Positions 30,933-37,922 of a stretch of DNA of 37,922 bases are shown here, one piece after another. This DNA is from an uncultured Lachnospiraceae bacterium. Lineage in GTDB: Bacteria; Bacillota; Clostridia; Lachnospirales; Lachnospiraceae. The stretch spans positions 1-37,922 of the forward strand of contig CALWGM010000022.1 in the NCBI GenBank assembly GCA_944380065.1, written 5' to 3'. Below the pieces are notes generated by a model. It was not told where the DNA came from. It was given only the letters and a program-made list of their open reading frames with translations, and ran no database searches. Each line of letters opens with the position of its first letter. Position 1 is the stretch's first letter. Made by a program: the position numbers and the translations under genes.

Positions 30933-30950
30933 CTATTGATCCTTTTGCAT
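30933..30950 (-). CDS. Five-codon leader ORF upstream of the CatA-like gene
   Basis: On the minus strand GGAGG, 5 nt, then ATG CAA AAG GAT CAA TAG (MQKDQ). It ends 21 nt before the CatA-like start. Inducible cat genes elsewhere use short leader peptides for drug-dependent translation control. Here I see no hairpin that hides the cat ribosome site, so function is unsure. Confidence 0.35.
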   Translation of the reverse strand: MQKDQ

Positions 30951-30965
30951 ACAGTCCTCCGGCCG

Positions 30966-30982
30966 GGAAGCAGACCGCTTCC
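30966..30982 (-). promoter_or_regulatory. Leader hairpin of the CatA-like gene
   Basis: A perfect 6-bp stem (30966-30971 with 30977-30982) with a 5-nt loop stands just before the leader ORF's ribosome site. Confidence 0.4.
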
Positions 30983-31001
30983 GCCCTTTTGGACGTTTTC
31001 C

Positions 31002-31007
31002 ATTATA
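31002..31007 (-). promoter_or_regulatory. -10 box upstream of the CatA-like gene
   Basis: A perfect TATAAT on the minus strand, with only a poor -35 match at 16-18 nt. It would give a leader of about 85 nt that holds the hairpin and the five-codon ORF. Confidence 0.45.
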
Positions 31008-31050
31008 CAGCGTCCCTCCGAAAAATTCATCTGAAAATGAACCGGAATCC

Positions 31051-32178
31051 CTACCCTGCAACGATCTTCCGGTTTTCCAGCGCGCAGACCCGGTCCACCG
31101 GATACCGGCATTTCATCCCCTCCACCGTGCTGTAACAGGTGGCCGCCGATTCAAACAGGCAGTAGGTATAGGCTCCATCGCTGACCAGCTCCTCCACCAT
31201 CGGCGGAAACGTGTATTTCAGCCGCCCCCGCAGGATGACCCGCCGGTCGTTGACAAAGGCTTCATACACATACAGGGCAGAGTCCCGGAACCGTCCGTAT
31301 GAAGTATTTAAGAGCAAATAGTTCCGTCCTCCCTCCTGCAGGAAAGAAATTCCCTGGGCGTGAAGCGGGATTTCCATCACAAACTGGCGCACCAGCCGGA
31401 TCCGGTTCCCCTCCTCCAGCATCCGGAACACCGTCAGCTCCCCCTGCTTCGTGAAAAAGGATTTGCTTGTCCCCACCCAGAGCCGCTGATCCTGGTAACT
31501 GACGAAGGAGGCCGTCACCCCGCAGTACAGCTGGGCATCGTAGTCCCCCAGAAAAACCGTTTCCTCCCCGGACGCTGCCGCCTCCCGGATCCGTTCCAGC
31601 GAAATCACGCTGAGGTATCCGGTGGTGCTCTTCGCAATCCAGACCCTGCTGCCGTCGCAGGTGATCCCTCCCACATGATTCTGATCCGGCAGGATCAGTG
31701 CTGCCAGAAATTCCCGCTCTGTGGGATCTTCATTGGAGAGGATATAGATCACCGAATTGTGCTCCTTCTCTTTATCATACGCCGTGATCAGCATAAATTC
31801 CCCTGCGATACAGATTCCCTGTGGAACCATCTGATCTGTGGCGGTATAGGAAAAATCCGTACTCTCCAGCCCCGGGACAGCGCTGCTGTATGTTTCGCAG
31901 TACAGCCCTTTCAGCTGTCCATACTCTGCCAGAACCTCCTCAAATACTTCTTCGTACCGGTACCCTTCGGATGTCTCCGCTTCCGTCCCGGCTGCTATCC
32001 CCTTCCAGAGCGGAGGCACGCCTGTTATCTGCTCCTCCTGCCCGGTTTCCACCGCATACATCGCCGGCAATTTTTTCCAGAAAGAAAGGGCAGTATGGAT
32101 ACTGCCTGCGCCGATGAGAAACCCCAGCGCTGCGATCCACACTGCCCCTACTGTTCTTTTCTTTCCTTTTTCTTTCAT
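31051..32178 (-). CDS. Membrane-anchored protein of unknown function, possible beta-propeller
   Basis: The 375-residue product has a basic start and one hydrophobic segment (about residues 10-33; GAVWIAALGFLIGAGSIHTA) that serves as a signal anchor, leaving about 340 residues outside. The outer part has repeated strand-turn-strand patterns (VPQGICIAGEFMLITAYD, NSVIYILSNEDP, HVGGITCDGSRVWIAKSTTGYLSVISL, GVTASFVSYQDQRLWVGTSKSF, AQGISFLQEGGRNYLLLNTS), as expected of a six- or seven-bladed propeller. I do not recognise a named family. There is no catalytic motif that I can identify. It lies 30 nt after the DEAD-box helicase gene on the same strand; the ribosome site just before ATG 32178 (GGCGG) is poor. 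Confidence 0.75.
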   Translation of the reverse strand: MKEKGKKRTVGAVWIAALGFLIGAGSIHTALSFWKKLPAMYAVETGQEEQITGVPPLWKGIAAGTEAETSEGYRYEEVFEEVLAEYGQLKGLYCETYSSAVPGLESTDFSYTATDQMVPQGICIAGEFMLITAYDKEKEHNSVIYILSNEDPTEREFLAALILPDQNHVGGITCDGSRVWIAKSTTGYLSVISLERIREAAASGEETVFLGDYDAQLYCGVTASFVSYQDQRLWVGTSKSFFTKQGELTVFRMLEEGNRIRLVRQFVMEIPLHAQGISFLQEGGRNYLLLNTSYGRFRDSALYVYEAFVNDRRVILRGRLKYTFPPMVEELVSDGAYTYCLFESAATCYSTVEGMKCRYPVDRVCALENRKIVAG

Positions 32179-32208
32179 CCGCCTGTTTTTCGTGTCCGGA
32201 TCCTCCTT

Positions 32209-33789
32209 CTACTTGGCGTTTGCCGGCTCCACATTCACCGATTTTCCTTTGATCTTCGCATGCTTCATCGCCTGGAGCACCGCCATGCCGTACTCACGCG
32301 GAACCTCCACAAAGGTATAGCTGTCATACATATCGATGGCTCCCACCAGGCCGCCCGGCATACCGGACTCCCCGGCTACCGCGCCTAAAATATCACCGGG
32401 ACGCACATGCTGTTTTTTGCCGATATTGATAAAGAGACGCACCATGCCCTCTTCCGCCCCGGTATCGTCAAAGCTGAAATCCTCCTGGCGTCCTCTGTCC
32501 TGATCCGCTTTCCCAAGCGCCTGATAGAGAAAGGCCGCCGCCAGATCCATGGCTGTGTAATCGCCGTTGTTGATCTGTTCCTCCAAAAGGTTCACCATCT
32601 TGGTCAGATCCACTTCCTCCATGATCTGATCCAGCTGCTCCATGATCTTATCGCACCGTGCTTCCTCCACATCCTGTTTGGAAGGGATCGGCTGCGCATA
32701 GATCCGGGTCTTGCAGTAACGCATGATCTCTTTCAGCTTATAGACTTCTTTGCCCTTCACAAAGGAAAATGCTTTTCCGGTCTTCCCGGCACGCCCGGTT
32801 CTGCCGATCCGGTGCACATAGTATTCGTCATCCTGCGGCAGGTCGTAATTAAATACCACCTCCACATCATCCACGTCGATTCCCCGGGCCGCCACATCGG
32901 TGGCTACTAAGATCTCGGTCTTGCCGCTGCGGAAATTCTTCATCACCCGGTCGCGCTGCTGCTGCTTCATATCCCCGTGAAGCCCCTCCGCAAAATAGCC
33001 CCGGTTCTGCAGCTCATTGGCCAGCTCGTCCACCATATGTTTGGTGTTGCAGAAAATCAGGGACAGCTTGGGATCATACACATCCAGCAGCCGGGTCAGC
33101 ACATCTAACTTGTCCTTGCGGCGGATATCGAAATAATACTGCTCAATATTCTGCACGGTCAGCTCTTTTTTCACCACCTTGATCGTCACCGCGTCTTTCT
33201 GGTAACGCTTGGTGATATCCAGGATTTCCTTCGGCATGGTGGCGGAAAAAAGCACCGTCTGATGTTCCTCCGGCAGATACCCCAGCACCGTCTCGATATC
33301 CTCCCGGAATCCCATATTCAGCATTTCGTCCGCCTCGTCCAGAACAATCGTGTCCACCTCATCGCAGCGGATGGTTTTCCGGCGCAGATGATCCATCACC
33401 CGTCCCGGGGTGCCCACAATGATCTGCACGCCGCCCTTTAAGGAACGGATCTGGCGGCTGATATCCTGTCCGCCGTAGATCGGCAGGATCCGCACGCCGT
33501 GCAGATATTTTGCCAGATTATGTAATTCATTGGACACCTGGATGGCCAGTTCTCTGGTCGGGCAGAGGATAACGGCCTGCGTTTTTTTTCTTCCCGGATC
33601 CACCTTGTGCAGCAGCGGGATCCCGAAAGAAGCCGTCTTGCCGGTTCCTGTCTGTGCCTGTCCGATCACATCCCTGCCGCTCATCACCGCCGGGATCGAC
33701 TGAGCCTGGATCGGCGTGGTCTCCTCGAACCCCATCTCTTTTACCGCCCGCAGAACCCGCGGGTCTAATTCTAATTCTTCAAATAACAT
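32209..33789 (-). CDS. DEAD-box ATP-dependent RNA helicase with DbpA-like C-terminal domain
   Basis: The 526-residue helicase has the full motif set: Q motif (GFEETTPIQAQSIP), motif I AQTGTGKT, Ia PTRELA, TPGR, II VLDEADEML, III SAT, then the second RecA domain with ARGIDVDDV and HRIGRTGRAG. The C-terminal 75 residues (VRLFINIGKKQHVRPGDILGAVAG and YTFVEVPREYG) fit the DbpA/CsdA RNA-binding domain. It would remodel RNA in ribosome assembly or cold adaptation. ATG 33789 has AAAGGAG about 9 nt upstream; this site lies within the end of the GIY-YIG gene, which it overlaps by 11 nt, so translation is probably coupled. Confidence 0.93.
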   Translation of the reverse strand: MLFEELELDPRVLRAVKEMGFEETTPIQAQSIPAVMSGRDVIGQAQTGTGKTASFGIPLLHKVDPGRKKTQAVILCPTRELAIQVSNELHNLAKYLHGVRILPIYGGQDISRQIRSLKGGVQIIVGTPGRVMDHLRRKTIRCDEVDTIVLDEADEMLNMGFREDIETVLGYLPEEHQTVLFSATMPKEILDITKRYQKDAVTIKVVKKELTVQNIEQYYFDIRRKDKLDVLTRLLDVYDPKLSLIFCNTKHMVDELANELQNRGYFAEGLHGDMKQQQRDRVMKNFRSGKTEILVATDVAARGIDVDDVEVVFNYDLPQDDEYYVHRIGRTGRAGKTGKAFSFVKGKEVYKLKEIMRYCKTRIYAQPIPSKQDVEEARCDKIMEQLDQIMEEVDLTKMVNLLEEQINNGDYTAMDLAAAFLYQALGKADQDRGRQEDFSFDDTGAEEGMVRLFINIGKKQHVRPGDILGAVAGESGMPGGLVGAIDMYDSYTFVEVPREYGMAVLQAMKHAKIKGKSVNVEPANAK

Positions 33790-34150
33790 GCGTATGTTCT
33801 CCTTTCTCTGATTCCGTCCGGACTGCCGCAGAAATTGTTTCTTCCCCGGCCGGCTGCTCCTGCAGCTGCAGGTTCTCCAGTCCCCATTCCGCAAGATGCT
33901 CTTTCCAGCCGCTGTTTTGGATCAAAATCAGCTTCTTTTGCCTGGTCAGGTGTTTGATCCATGCTTCCCGCCGCATCGCCTGGGATCTGCTGTCGGATAC
34001 CTCCAGATAAATCAGTTCCAGCGGCCCGCGCCCTTTCGTATATCTGGCGCCCCTGCCGCTGCGGTGATCACCCAGCCTTTTTTCAATATCATTCGTCCAT
34101 CCGGTGTAAAGGCTTCCGTCTTTACATTGTAATATATACGTATAGTTCAT
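33779..34150 (-). CDS. GIY-YIG nuclease-domain protein (UPF0213/YhbQ type)
   Basis: The 123-residue protein begins with the GIY-YIG core (YTYILQCKDGSLYTGWTNDIEKRLGDHRSGRGARYTKGRGPLEL, about 1-45; the pair appears as TYI and YTG). It has the conserved Arg in EKRL and Glu-rich helix AMRREAWIKHL. Members of the YhbQ/YurQ group are small DNA-processing nucleases without a homing role. A C-terminal extension of about 40 residues (LQEQPAGEETISAAV) is unusual, and its end overlaps the helicase start. ATG 34150 has GGAGG about 8 nt upstream. It follows a long structured leader from the promoter at 34391-34419. Confidence 0.85.
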   Translation of the reverse strand: MNYTYILQCKDGSLYTGWTNDIEKRLGDHRSGRGARYTKGRGPLELIYLEVSDSRSQAMRREAWIKHLTRQKKLILIQNSGWKEHLAEWGLENLQLQEQPAGEETISAAVRTESEKGEHTHVI

Positions 34151-34518
34151 CCGGCCTGCCTCCTGCAGCCTATGTACCCGGCAGCAGGAACTGCCGCCGG
34201 CGGCTTTCTGCCGATGATGCATCCATCGGGAATCCTCTATATCAAAGCGGCCGCTTCCTGCTGTATCTCATTCCTTTTCACATCAGAAACCCATTTCCCG
34301 CGTGAAATCCTGTGGCGTCTGCCATGCCTCTGCGCCGGATGAGCTCCCACCACTCCGGCAAGTGAATGTCCGCAAGCCGCTAATTTACATAGTGTACCAG
34401 CATTTTCCTGACGAATCAAGAAAATATTTTATACCATAATCTATGCGGCTGCGGACAGAAGGTTCCGGCAGTTCATTTTTTTCGTCTCCCGCCGGCGTTC
34501 ACCGGACAGTTTCCGCAT
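34151..34518 (-). promoter_or_regulatory. 368-nt gap: structured leader of the GIY-YIG/helicase operon
   Basis: No gene is credible here. On the minus strand it holds the promoter at 34391-34419 and about 230 nt of leader. The leader has at least two stable hairpins near its 3' end: a 10-bp stem with 3-nt loop (34178-34187 with 34191-34200, one G-U pair) and a 6-bp stem with 7-nt loop (34211-34216 with 34224-34229). It also has a 12-bp palindrome containing GCGGCCGC. No U-tract follows. I recognise no riboswitch or T-box. The part near 34440-34518 shows nothing further. Confidence 0.45.
34391..34419 (-). promoter_or_regulatory. Promoter of the GIY-YIG/helicase operon
   Basis: On the minus strand TTGATT (34414-34419), a 17-nt spacer and TACACT (34391-34396) with TG one base before it. 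A second TATAAA-type extended -10 lies about 25 nt upstream. Confidence 0.68.
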
Positions 34519-35325
34519 TTACTGCAGATAATCCATGGGATTGACCGGCTCTCCGTCCTTCAGCATCTGGAAGTACAGATTACTGCCCTCCACCGAATAA
34601 TATTTGGTGGGTTCGCTGACAAATCCCAGCAGTTCCCCGCGGCTGACCCGGTCGCCCACGGCAAACTGGATTTCCTTCAGCTGTCCGTAAACGAGCTGGT
34701 ACCCGCCGCCGATATCCACAGCGACCGTCTCCCCGGTCTCCGGCGTTGTCTCCACGCTCAGCACCTGCCCGTCCGCCGCAGCCAGAACCTTCGTATTCAC
34801 ATCACTCTGGATCACCAGCGCCGGATTATACTTGTACTGATCCAGCGTGGCAAAATAAACGGACTGATCCATACTGTAATTTAAGATCACATCGCCGCTG
34901 ACTGGCCAGTCCAGCCTGTCCGACTCCGAAAACTGCAGCGATGGCGGCGCCGGCGCCGCCGTCTCCACGGTATCCGCCGTTTCGCCCTCAATGCTTGCCG
35001 TGGTCTGCAGCTCTTCTGCCGCCTCTGTCTCCCCGTCTGCCGCTTCCTGCGCCGCGCCTTCCGGCTCTGTCCCGGAAGGATCCGCAACAGAAGGATCTGC
35101 GGTACCGCTGTCTCCGTCCCGGCTGTCTGCGGCGCCGTCGGTTTCCCCGTCCCACTCACTTTCTGCCATGATCACAGCCTCCTGCTGTTCGGCTTTCTCA
35201 TCTGCTGACTTTTTATAATAGATTCCTGCCATGGCGATCACGGCTGCCAGCGCAACCACGCCCACAGTCAGATATGATTTTTGTTTCCGCATGGAAAAAC
35301 GTGAACTTGTCTGTCTCCGGCTCAT
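34519..35325 (-). CDS. spoIIQ: SpoIIQ-like sporulation protein with degenerate M23 domain
   Basis: The 268-residue protein has a short cytoplasmic start, one membrane segment (about 18-36), a long acidic Ala/Glu/Asp linker (about 50-125) and a C-terminal LytM/M23 domain (about 138-268). The fold is recognisable (LDWPVSGDVILNYSMDQS, KVLAAADGQVLSV, GYQLVYGQL, VGDRVSRGELLGFV, NLYFQMLKDGEPVNPMDYL). The zinc ligands are missing: the usual H-x3-D reads N-Y-S-M-D and the usual H-x-H reads N-x-Y. In SpoIIQ this domain binds SpoIIIAH across the engulfment septum rather than cutting peptidoglycan. It follows spoIID, the arrangement common in Clostridia. AAAGGAG lies 6 nt before the ATG. Confidence 0.85.
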   Translation of the reverse strand: MSRRQTSSRFSMRKQKSYLTVGVVALAAVIAMAGIYYKKSADEKAEQQEAVIMAESEWDGETDGAADSRDGDSGTADPSVADPSGTEPEGAAQEAADGETEAAEELQTTASIEGETADTVETAAPAPPSLQFSESDRLDWPVSGDVILNYSMDQSVYFATLDQYKYNPALVIQSDVNTKVLAAADGQVLSVETTPETGETVAVDIGGGYQLVYGQLKEIQFAVGDRVSRGELLGFVSEPTKYYSVEGSNLYFQMLKDGEPVNPMDYLQ

Positions 35326-35528
35326 AGCTTTCTCCTTTCCCGGGCGCTCTGGCCCATTCCGGTATCCTCCGGGGGCTTTTCGCCTCCCTGGCGTTTCTTC
35401 TTATTCCGTAGTTTTGCCAAATGGAGAAAACTTATTCTTTTTTACGTCCTGATTTTTCTTTTCTTTATTTTTCCTGCAGACCGTTCACGCTGCGGTTCCT
35501 GCCGCCTTTTTACACAACGCCGGCTTCC

Positions 35529-36461
35529 TCAGTACGTCTCTATCTTCACATCCCGGTAGTAATATTGCAGCAGCTCCCGATAACTGCTCCCCCGCTTTGC
35601 CATCTGCTCCGCCCCGTACTGGCTGAAGCCCAGCCCGTGGCCAATGCCTTTTGTCACAATGCGGATCTTCCCTTCCAGCTCGGAAAGATAAAAACAGGCC
35701 GAATTCAGCCCCAGGGCAGCCCGCACGGCCTCCCCGTTCGCAATGGTAGTCCCATACTGCACGCGGGTCACATAGCCTGCGCTGTCCCGCTCCACAATCT
35801 GCAGCGCCCCGGGAAGCGTTCCCGCATCCATGGTTTCATTCGGAAAAAGCTGCTGCAGGGCAGCGGCGAACTCTGCCTTTTCCATATATCCGATATAGAG
35901 GAAGCCCGGTCTGCGGATGTCCTCTTCACTGTCCGCCCCCTGCAGGTAAGTATAAGCCTCCTGCCCCGGTACTTCGGCAGCGTTCCTGGTTTTCCCGCTG
36001 GAAGCCACATGGAAGGCCGCCTGGATCGGCTCTCCCTCCCAGGTCAGGATCTCCCCTTCGGTCTCTTCCACCGCTTCCTGCAGCTTTTCTAAATTCCGCC
36101 CGTAATCGTCTCCCCAGACTTCCCGCATCTGCGCCTCGTCCCATCCTTCGTCCGCCGCCTCTGTCCCTGTATCCGTGCCGGATCCGGCGTCTTCCGTTTG
36201 CCCTACCCCGTCTTCCGCCCCGGCCTCTTTTTCCATCTCCCGGTACAGGTTGGTGCGCACGATCACCGCCTGGGCTTTCAGACACTCCATCTCATAATCC
36301 GCCGGGATCTGGGCGGCCAGCCGCGCCGTTACCTGCGCCTCCGTCTGCTCGTCCACTCCGGTTCCGAAGGGCAGGCCGCCATGCAGATAAACCGTCACCA
36401 GGTAGGGGATAAAAATCAACAAAATAAAAAGAGAGCCATAAAATTTTACTTTTTCTTTCAT
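35529..36461 (-). CDS. spoIID: SpoIID-type lytic transglycosylase of spore engulfment
   Basis: The 310-residue protein has an N-terminal membrane anchor (about 6-27; FYGSLFILLIFIPYLVTVYL) and a SpoIID/LytB domain. Key parts are IPADYEMECLKAQAVIVRTNLYREM, with the catalytic Glu in EMECLKAQAV, an acidic insert (about 88-125) and the C-terminal GIGHGLGFSQYGAEQMAKRGSSYRELLQYYYRDV. SpoIID cleaves glycan strands denuded by SpoIIP during engulfment, in the mother cell membrane. The acidic insert is longer than in Bacillus. It lies 28 nt after rsmA and 203 nt before the spoIIQ-like gene. Ribosome site AAGG 7 nt upstream is moderate. Confidence 0.9.
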   Translation of the reverse strand: MKEKVKFYGSLFILLIFIPYLVTVYLHGGLPFGTGVDEQTEAQVTARLAAQIPADYEMECLKAQAVIVRTNLYREMEKEAGAEDGVGQTEDAGSGTDTGTEAADEGWDEAQMREVWGDDYGRNLEKLQEAVEETEGEILTWEGEPIQAAFHVASSGKTRNAAEVPGQEAYTYLQGADSEEDIRRPGFLYIGYMEKAEFAAALQQLFPNETMDAGTLPGALQIVERDSAGYVTRVQYGTTIANGEAVRAALGLNSACFYLSELEGKIRIVTKGIGHGLGFSQYGAEQMAKRGSSYRELLQYYYRDVKIETY

Positions 36462-36489
36462 AGTAAAACCTTATGACCCTTTTCTCATT

Positions 36490-37377
36490 TCATTCCATTT
36501 TTGCTGTAAATTCGTTTGCCAGCGCCGCAAATTCCTCTAAGGTCAGCGCCTCCCCGCGGACGGTCAGCGGCCGGCCGATGGCTGTGATGGCCGCCTCGAT
36601 CTGCTCCTTTGTAAAAGAGAGATCCCCGGAGTTTTTCAGTCCGTTCACCAGCGTTTTCCTTCTCTGATTGAAGGACGCCCGGATCAGCCGAAACATCAGC
36701 TTTTCATCCCGCACCTTTACCGGGGGCTCAGTATGCCGGGTCAGACGGATCACCGCCGACCCCACATTCGGCCGGGGCATAAAACAGTTGGGGGGCACAT
36801 TGGCCACGATCTCCGGCTTCACATAATACTGCACCGCCAGCGACAGGGCGCCGTAATCCTTGGAGCCCGGCCCGGTCTTCATCCGGTCTGCCACTTCCTT
36901 CTGCACCATCACTGTGATGCTCTCAAAGGGCACATGGCTTTCCAGAAGCCCCATGATGATCGGCGTGGTAATATAATAGGGGAGATTTGCCACCACCTTG
37001 ATGGGGCGTCCCTGGTTTTTTTCCCTGGCCAGCGCGCCGATATCCACCTTCAGGATATCCCGGTTGATGATCTCCACATTTGGAAAATCCTTCAGCGTAT
37101 CCTTCAGGATCGGGATCAGTGTCTGGTCAATCTCCACCGCCGTCACCTCCCGGGCGCTGGCGGCCAGATACTGGGTCATCGTCCCGATCCCGGGGCCAAT
37201 CTCCAGCACAAAATCATCCGCTCCGATTTCCGCCGCCGCGATGATCCTGTCCAGCACCCGGGGATCGATCAGAAAATTCTGGCCGAACCGTTTCTGAAAT
37301 ACAAATTTATATTTTTCCAAAACCGCGATGGTTGCCTGCGGCGTTCCCAGATAAGGAACCGGTTTGTGATCACTCAT
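36490..37377 (-). CDS. rsmA: 16S rRNA dimethyladenosine transferase
   Basis: The 295-residue enzyme (KsgA) dimethylates the two adjacent adenosines of helix 45 in 16S rRNA. Motifs: KRFGQNFLID near the N-terminus, the SAM-binding VLEIGPGIGTMTQYLA, EIDQTLIPIL, the catalytic VVANLPYYITTPII (NLPY), and FMPRPNVGSAVIRL in the later part. Length is that of the family. It is 20 nt after the end of tatD, the usual tatD-rsmA order in Firmicutes (an M5 nuclease gene that often lies between them is absent). Confidence 0.96.
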   Translation of the reverse strand: MSDHKPVPYLGTPQATIAVLEKYKFVFQKRFGQNFLIDPRVLDRIIAAAEIGADDFVLEIGPGIGTMTQYLAASAREVTAVEIDQTLIPILKDTLKDFPNVEIINRDILKVDIGALAREKNQGRPIKVVANLPYYITTPIIMGLLESHVPFESITVMVQKEVADRMKTGPGSKDYGALSLAVQYYVKPEIVANVPPNCFMPRPNVGSAVIRLTRHTEPPVKVRDEKLMFRLIRASFNQRRKTLVNGLKNSGDLSFTKEQIEAAITAIGRPLTVRGEALTLEEFAALANEFTAKME

Positions 37378-37397
37378 ATCGTTCTCCTCACAGAATT

Positions 37398-37922
37398 TCA
37401 GGCAAGCCCAAACAGCTTCCGGGCGTTCTGTTCTGTCACAGCGATCACTTCCTCTTTGGAGATCCCCTTCAGCTGCGCGATCTCCTCCGCCACATAATCA
37501 ATGTAAACCGAACAGTTCCGCTTGCCCCGGAAAGGCGTGGGCGCCAGATAGGGACAGTCTGTCTCCAGCAGGATCCGCTCCAGCGGGATGACCTTCGCCG
37601 TTTCCTTCGCCTTTTTCGCGTTTTTGAACGTCACCACGCCGCCCAGGCCGATATAATAACCTAACTTCACATATTCCTGCGCCATCTCCGGAGAGTAGGA
37701 ATAACAGTGCAGGACGCCCGGCAGATCCCGGCCATACCCGGAAATCAGATCGAAGGTATCCCGGGCAGCCTCCCGGCTGTGAACCGCGATGGGAAGAGAT
37801 AACTCCCGCGCCAGCTCCATCTGCCGCAGGAACCATTGTTTCTGTACCTCCCGGGGTTCTTCCTCCCAGTAATAGTCCAGCCCGATCTCGCCGATGGCGA
37901 CCACCTTCGGATGAGATACCGC
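37398..37922 (-). CDS. tatD: TatD-family metal-dependent deoxyribonuclease, 5' end cut off by the window edge
   Basis: The last 174 residues of a TatD-type hydrolase are read in frame from the window edge to the stop at 37398. Present are GEIGLDYYW (metal-binding Glu), IAVHSREA, LHCYSYS and LETDCPYLAP (metal His and Asp ligands), and the C-terminal helix with NARKLFGL. TatD enzymes act as 3'-5' DNA exonucleases in repair. The N-terminal H-x-H metal site lies outside the window. It precedes rsmA by 20 nt and is probably cotranscribed with it. Confidence 0.93.
   Translation of the reverse strand, partial: AVSHPKVVAIGEIGLDYYWEEEPREVQKQWFLRQMELARELSLPIAVHSREAARDTFDLISGYGRDLPGVLHCYSYSPEMAQEYVKLGYYIGLGGVVTFKNAKKAKETAKVIPLERILLETDCPYLAPTPFRGKRNCSVYIDYVAEEIAQLKGISKEEVIAVTEQNARKLFGLA

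Noticed and set aside
33779..34150. GIY-YIG gene as a homing endonuclease or mobile element
   Set aside because: It is short, of the YhbQ/YurQ type, coupled to a housekeeping helicase and not within an intron or flanked by repeats.
34237..34419. 60-codon open frame on the minus strand between the spoIIQ-like and GIY-YIG genes
   Set aside because: It begins at a TTG inside the -35 box of the promoter at 34391-34419, has no ribosome site, and its translation shows no domain pattern.
34151..34518. T-box or known riboswitch in the helicase operon leader
   Set aside because: I looked for the T-box GGTGG/ACCGCG element and the cores of TPP, SAM, FMN, glycine and cyclic-di-GMP switches and found none.
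34519..36489. SigF, SigE or SigG promoters before spoIIQ, spoIID and the SipL-like gene
   Set aside because: I could not find convincing -35/-10 pairs for sporulation sigma factors by eye; a matrix scan is needed.
1..37922. CRISPR arrays, insertion sequences, tRNA or rRNA genes
   Set aside because: No regularly spaced direct repeats, transposase frames, terminal inverted repeats with target duplications, or cloverleaf/rRNA sequence were seen.

Overview
The window reads as chromosomal DNA of an anaerobic, spore-forming Clostridia bacterium, most likely Lachnospiraceae. The reasons are: sporulation genes (SpoIID, a SpoIIQ-like protein, and a SipL-like DUF3794+LysM protein); strict-anaerobe oxidative defence (PerR, reverse rubrerythrin, rubredoxin); strong GGAGG-type ribosome sites with some GTG/TTG starts; roughly mid-50s percent GC; and protein families typical of this group (DUF6128, YhaO/YhaN, WYL regulator). 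I see no phage, insertion sequence, CRISPR array, rRNA or tRNA. It looks like core or near-core genome with short operons, mostly on the minus strand.

Layout. 1-4.8 kb: an NhaC-type Na+/H+ antiporter (3' end cut off by the window edge) with a structured leader, a C40 cell-wall peptidase, a NiaR-type niacin repressor, and a phosphopantetheinyl transferase overlapping a gene of unknown function. 4.8-7 kb: an aminotransferase divergent from a GntR/FCD regulator. 7-10.4 kb: a PcsB/CwlO-like peptidoglycan hydrolase with a textbook promoter and a WalR-box match, then a SipL-like/PrcB-like lipoprotein pair. 10.5-14.5 kb: a PlsC acyltransferase, a WYL regulator, two divergent small proteins (38 and 36 aa), and aspartate kinase. 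14.5-18.5 kb: the YhaO nuclease/YhaN ATPase pair and a PAP2 phosphatase. 18.6-25.2 kb: an apparent operon of AI-2E-family permease, a large TPR/acidic-linker/AAA-like protein and glycogen branching enzyme, preceded by tadA. 25.4-30.2 kb: a DUF6128 protein, perR with a Fur-family operator, reverse rubrerythrin, a MATE transporter, a PocR/AraC regulator and rubredoxin. 30.2-34.5 kb: a CatA-like acetyltransferase with a tiny leader ORF, an unknown membrane-anchored protein, and a GIY-YIG/DEAD-box helicase overlap with a long structured leader. 34.5-37.9 kb: the spoIIQ-like gene, spoIID, rsmA and a tatD cut off at its 5' end.

Linked themes. Oxidative-stress genes sit together: perR and reverse rubrerythrin share a promoter, and rubredoxin, a likely electron donor, lies 2.5 kb further on behind a PocR/AraC regulator. 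Cell-wall and sporulation genes occur in three separate places. The items most worth following are the AAA-like protein with altered catalytic motifs between an AI-2E permease and glgB, the WalR-type box at the hydrolase gene, the PerR with complete metal ligands but a Fur-type operator, the rubredoxin with a shortened first cysteine knuckle, and the structured leaders at nhaC and the helicase operon. All coordinates and motifs were read by eye. No alignment, folding or database search was run.
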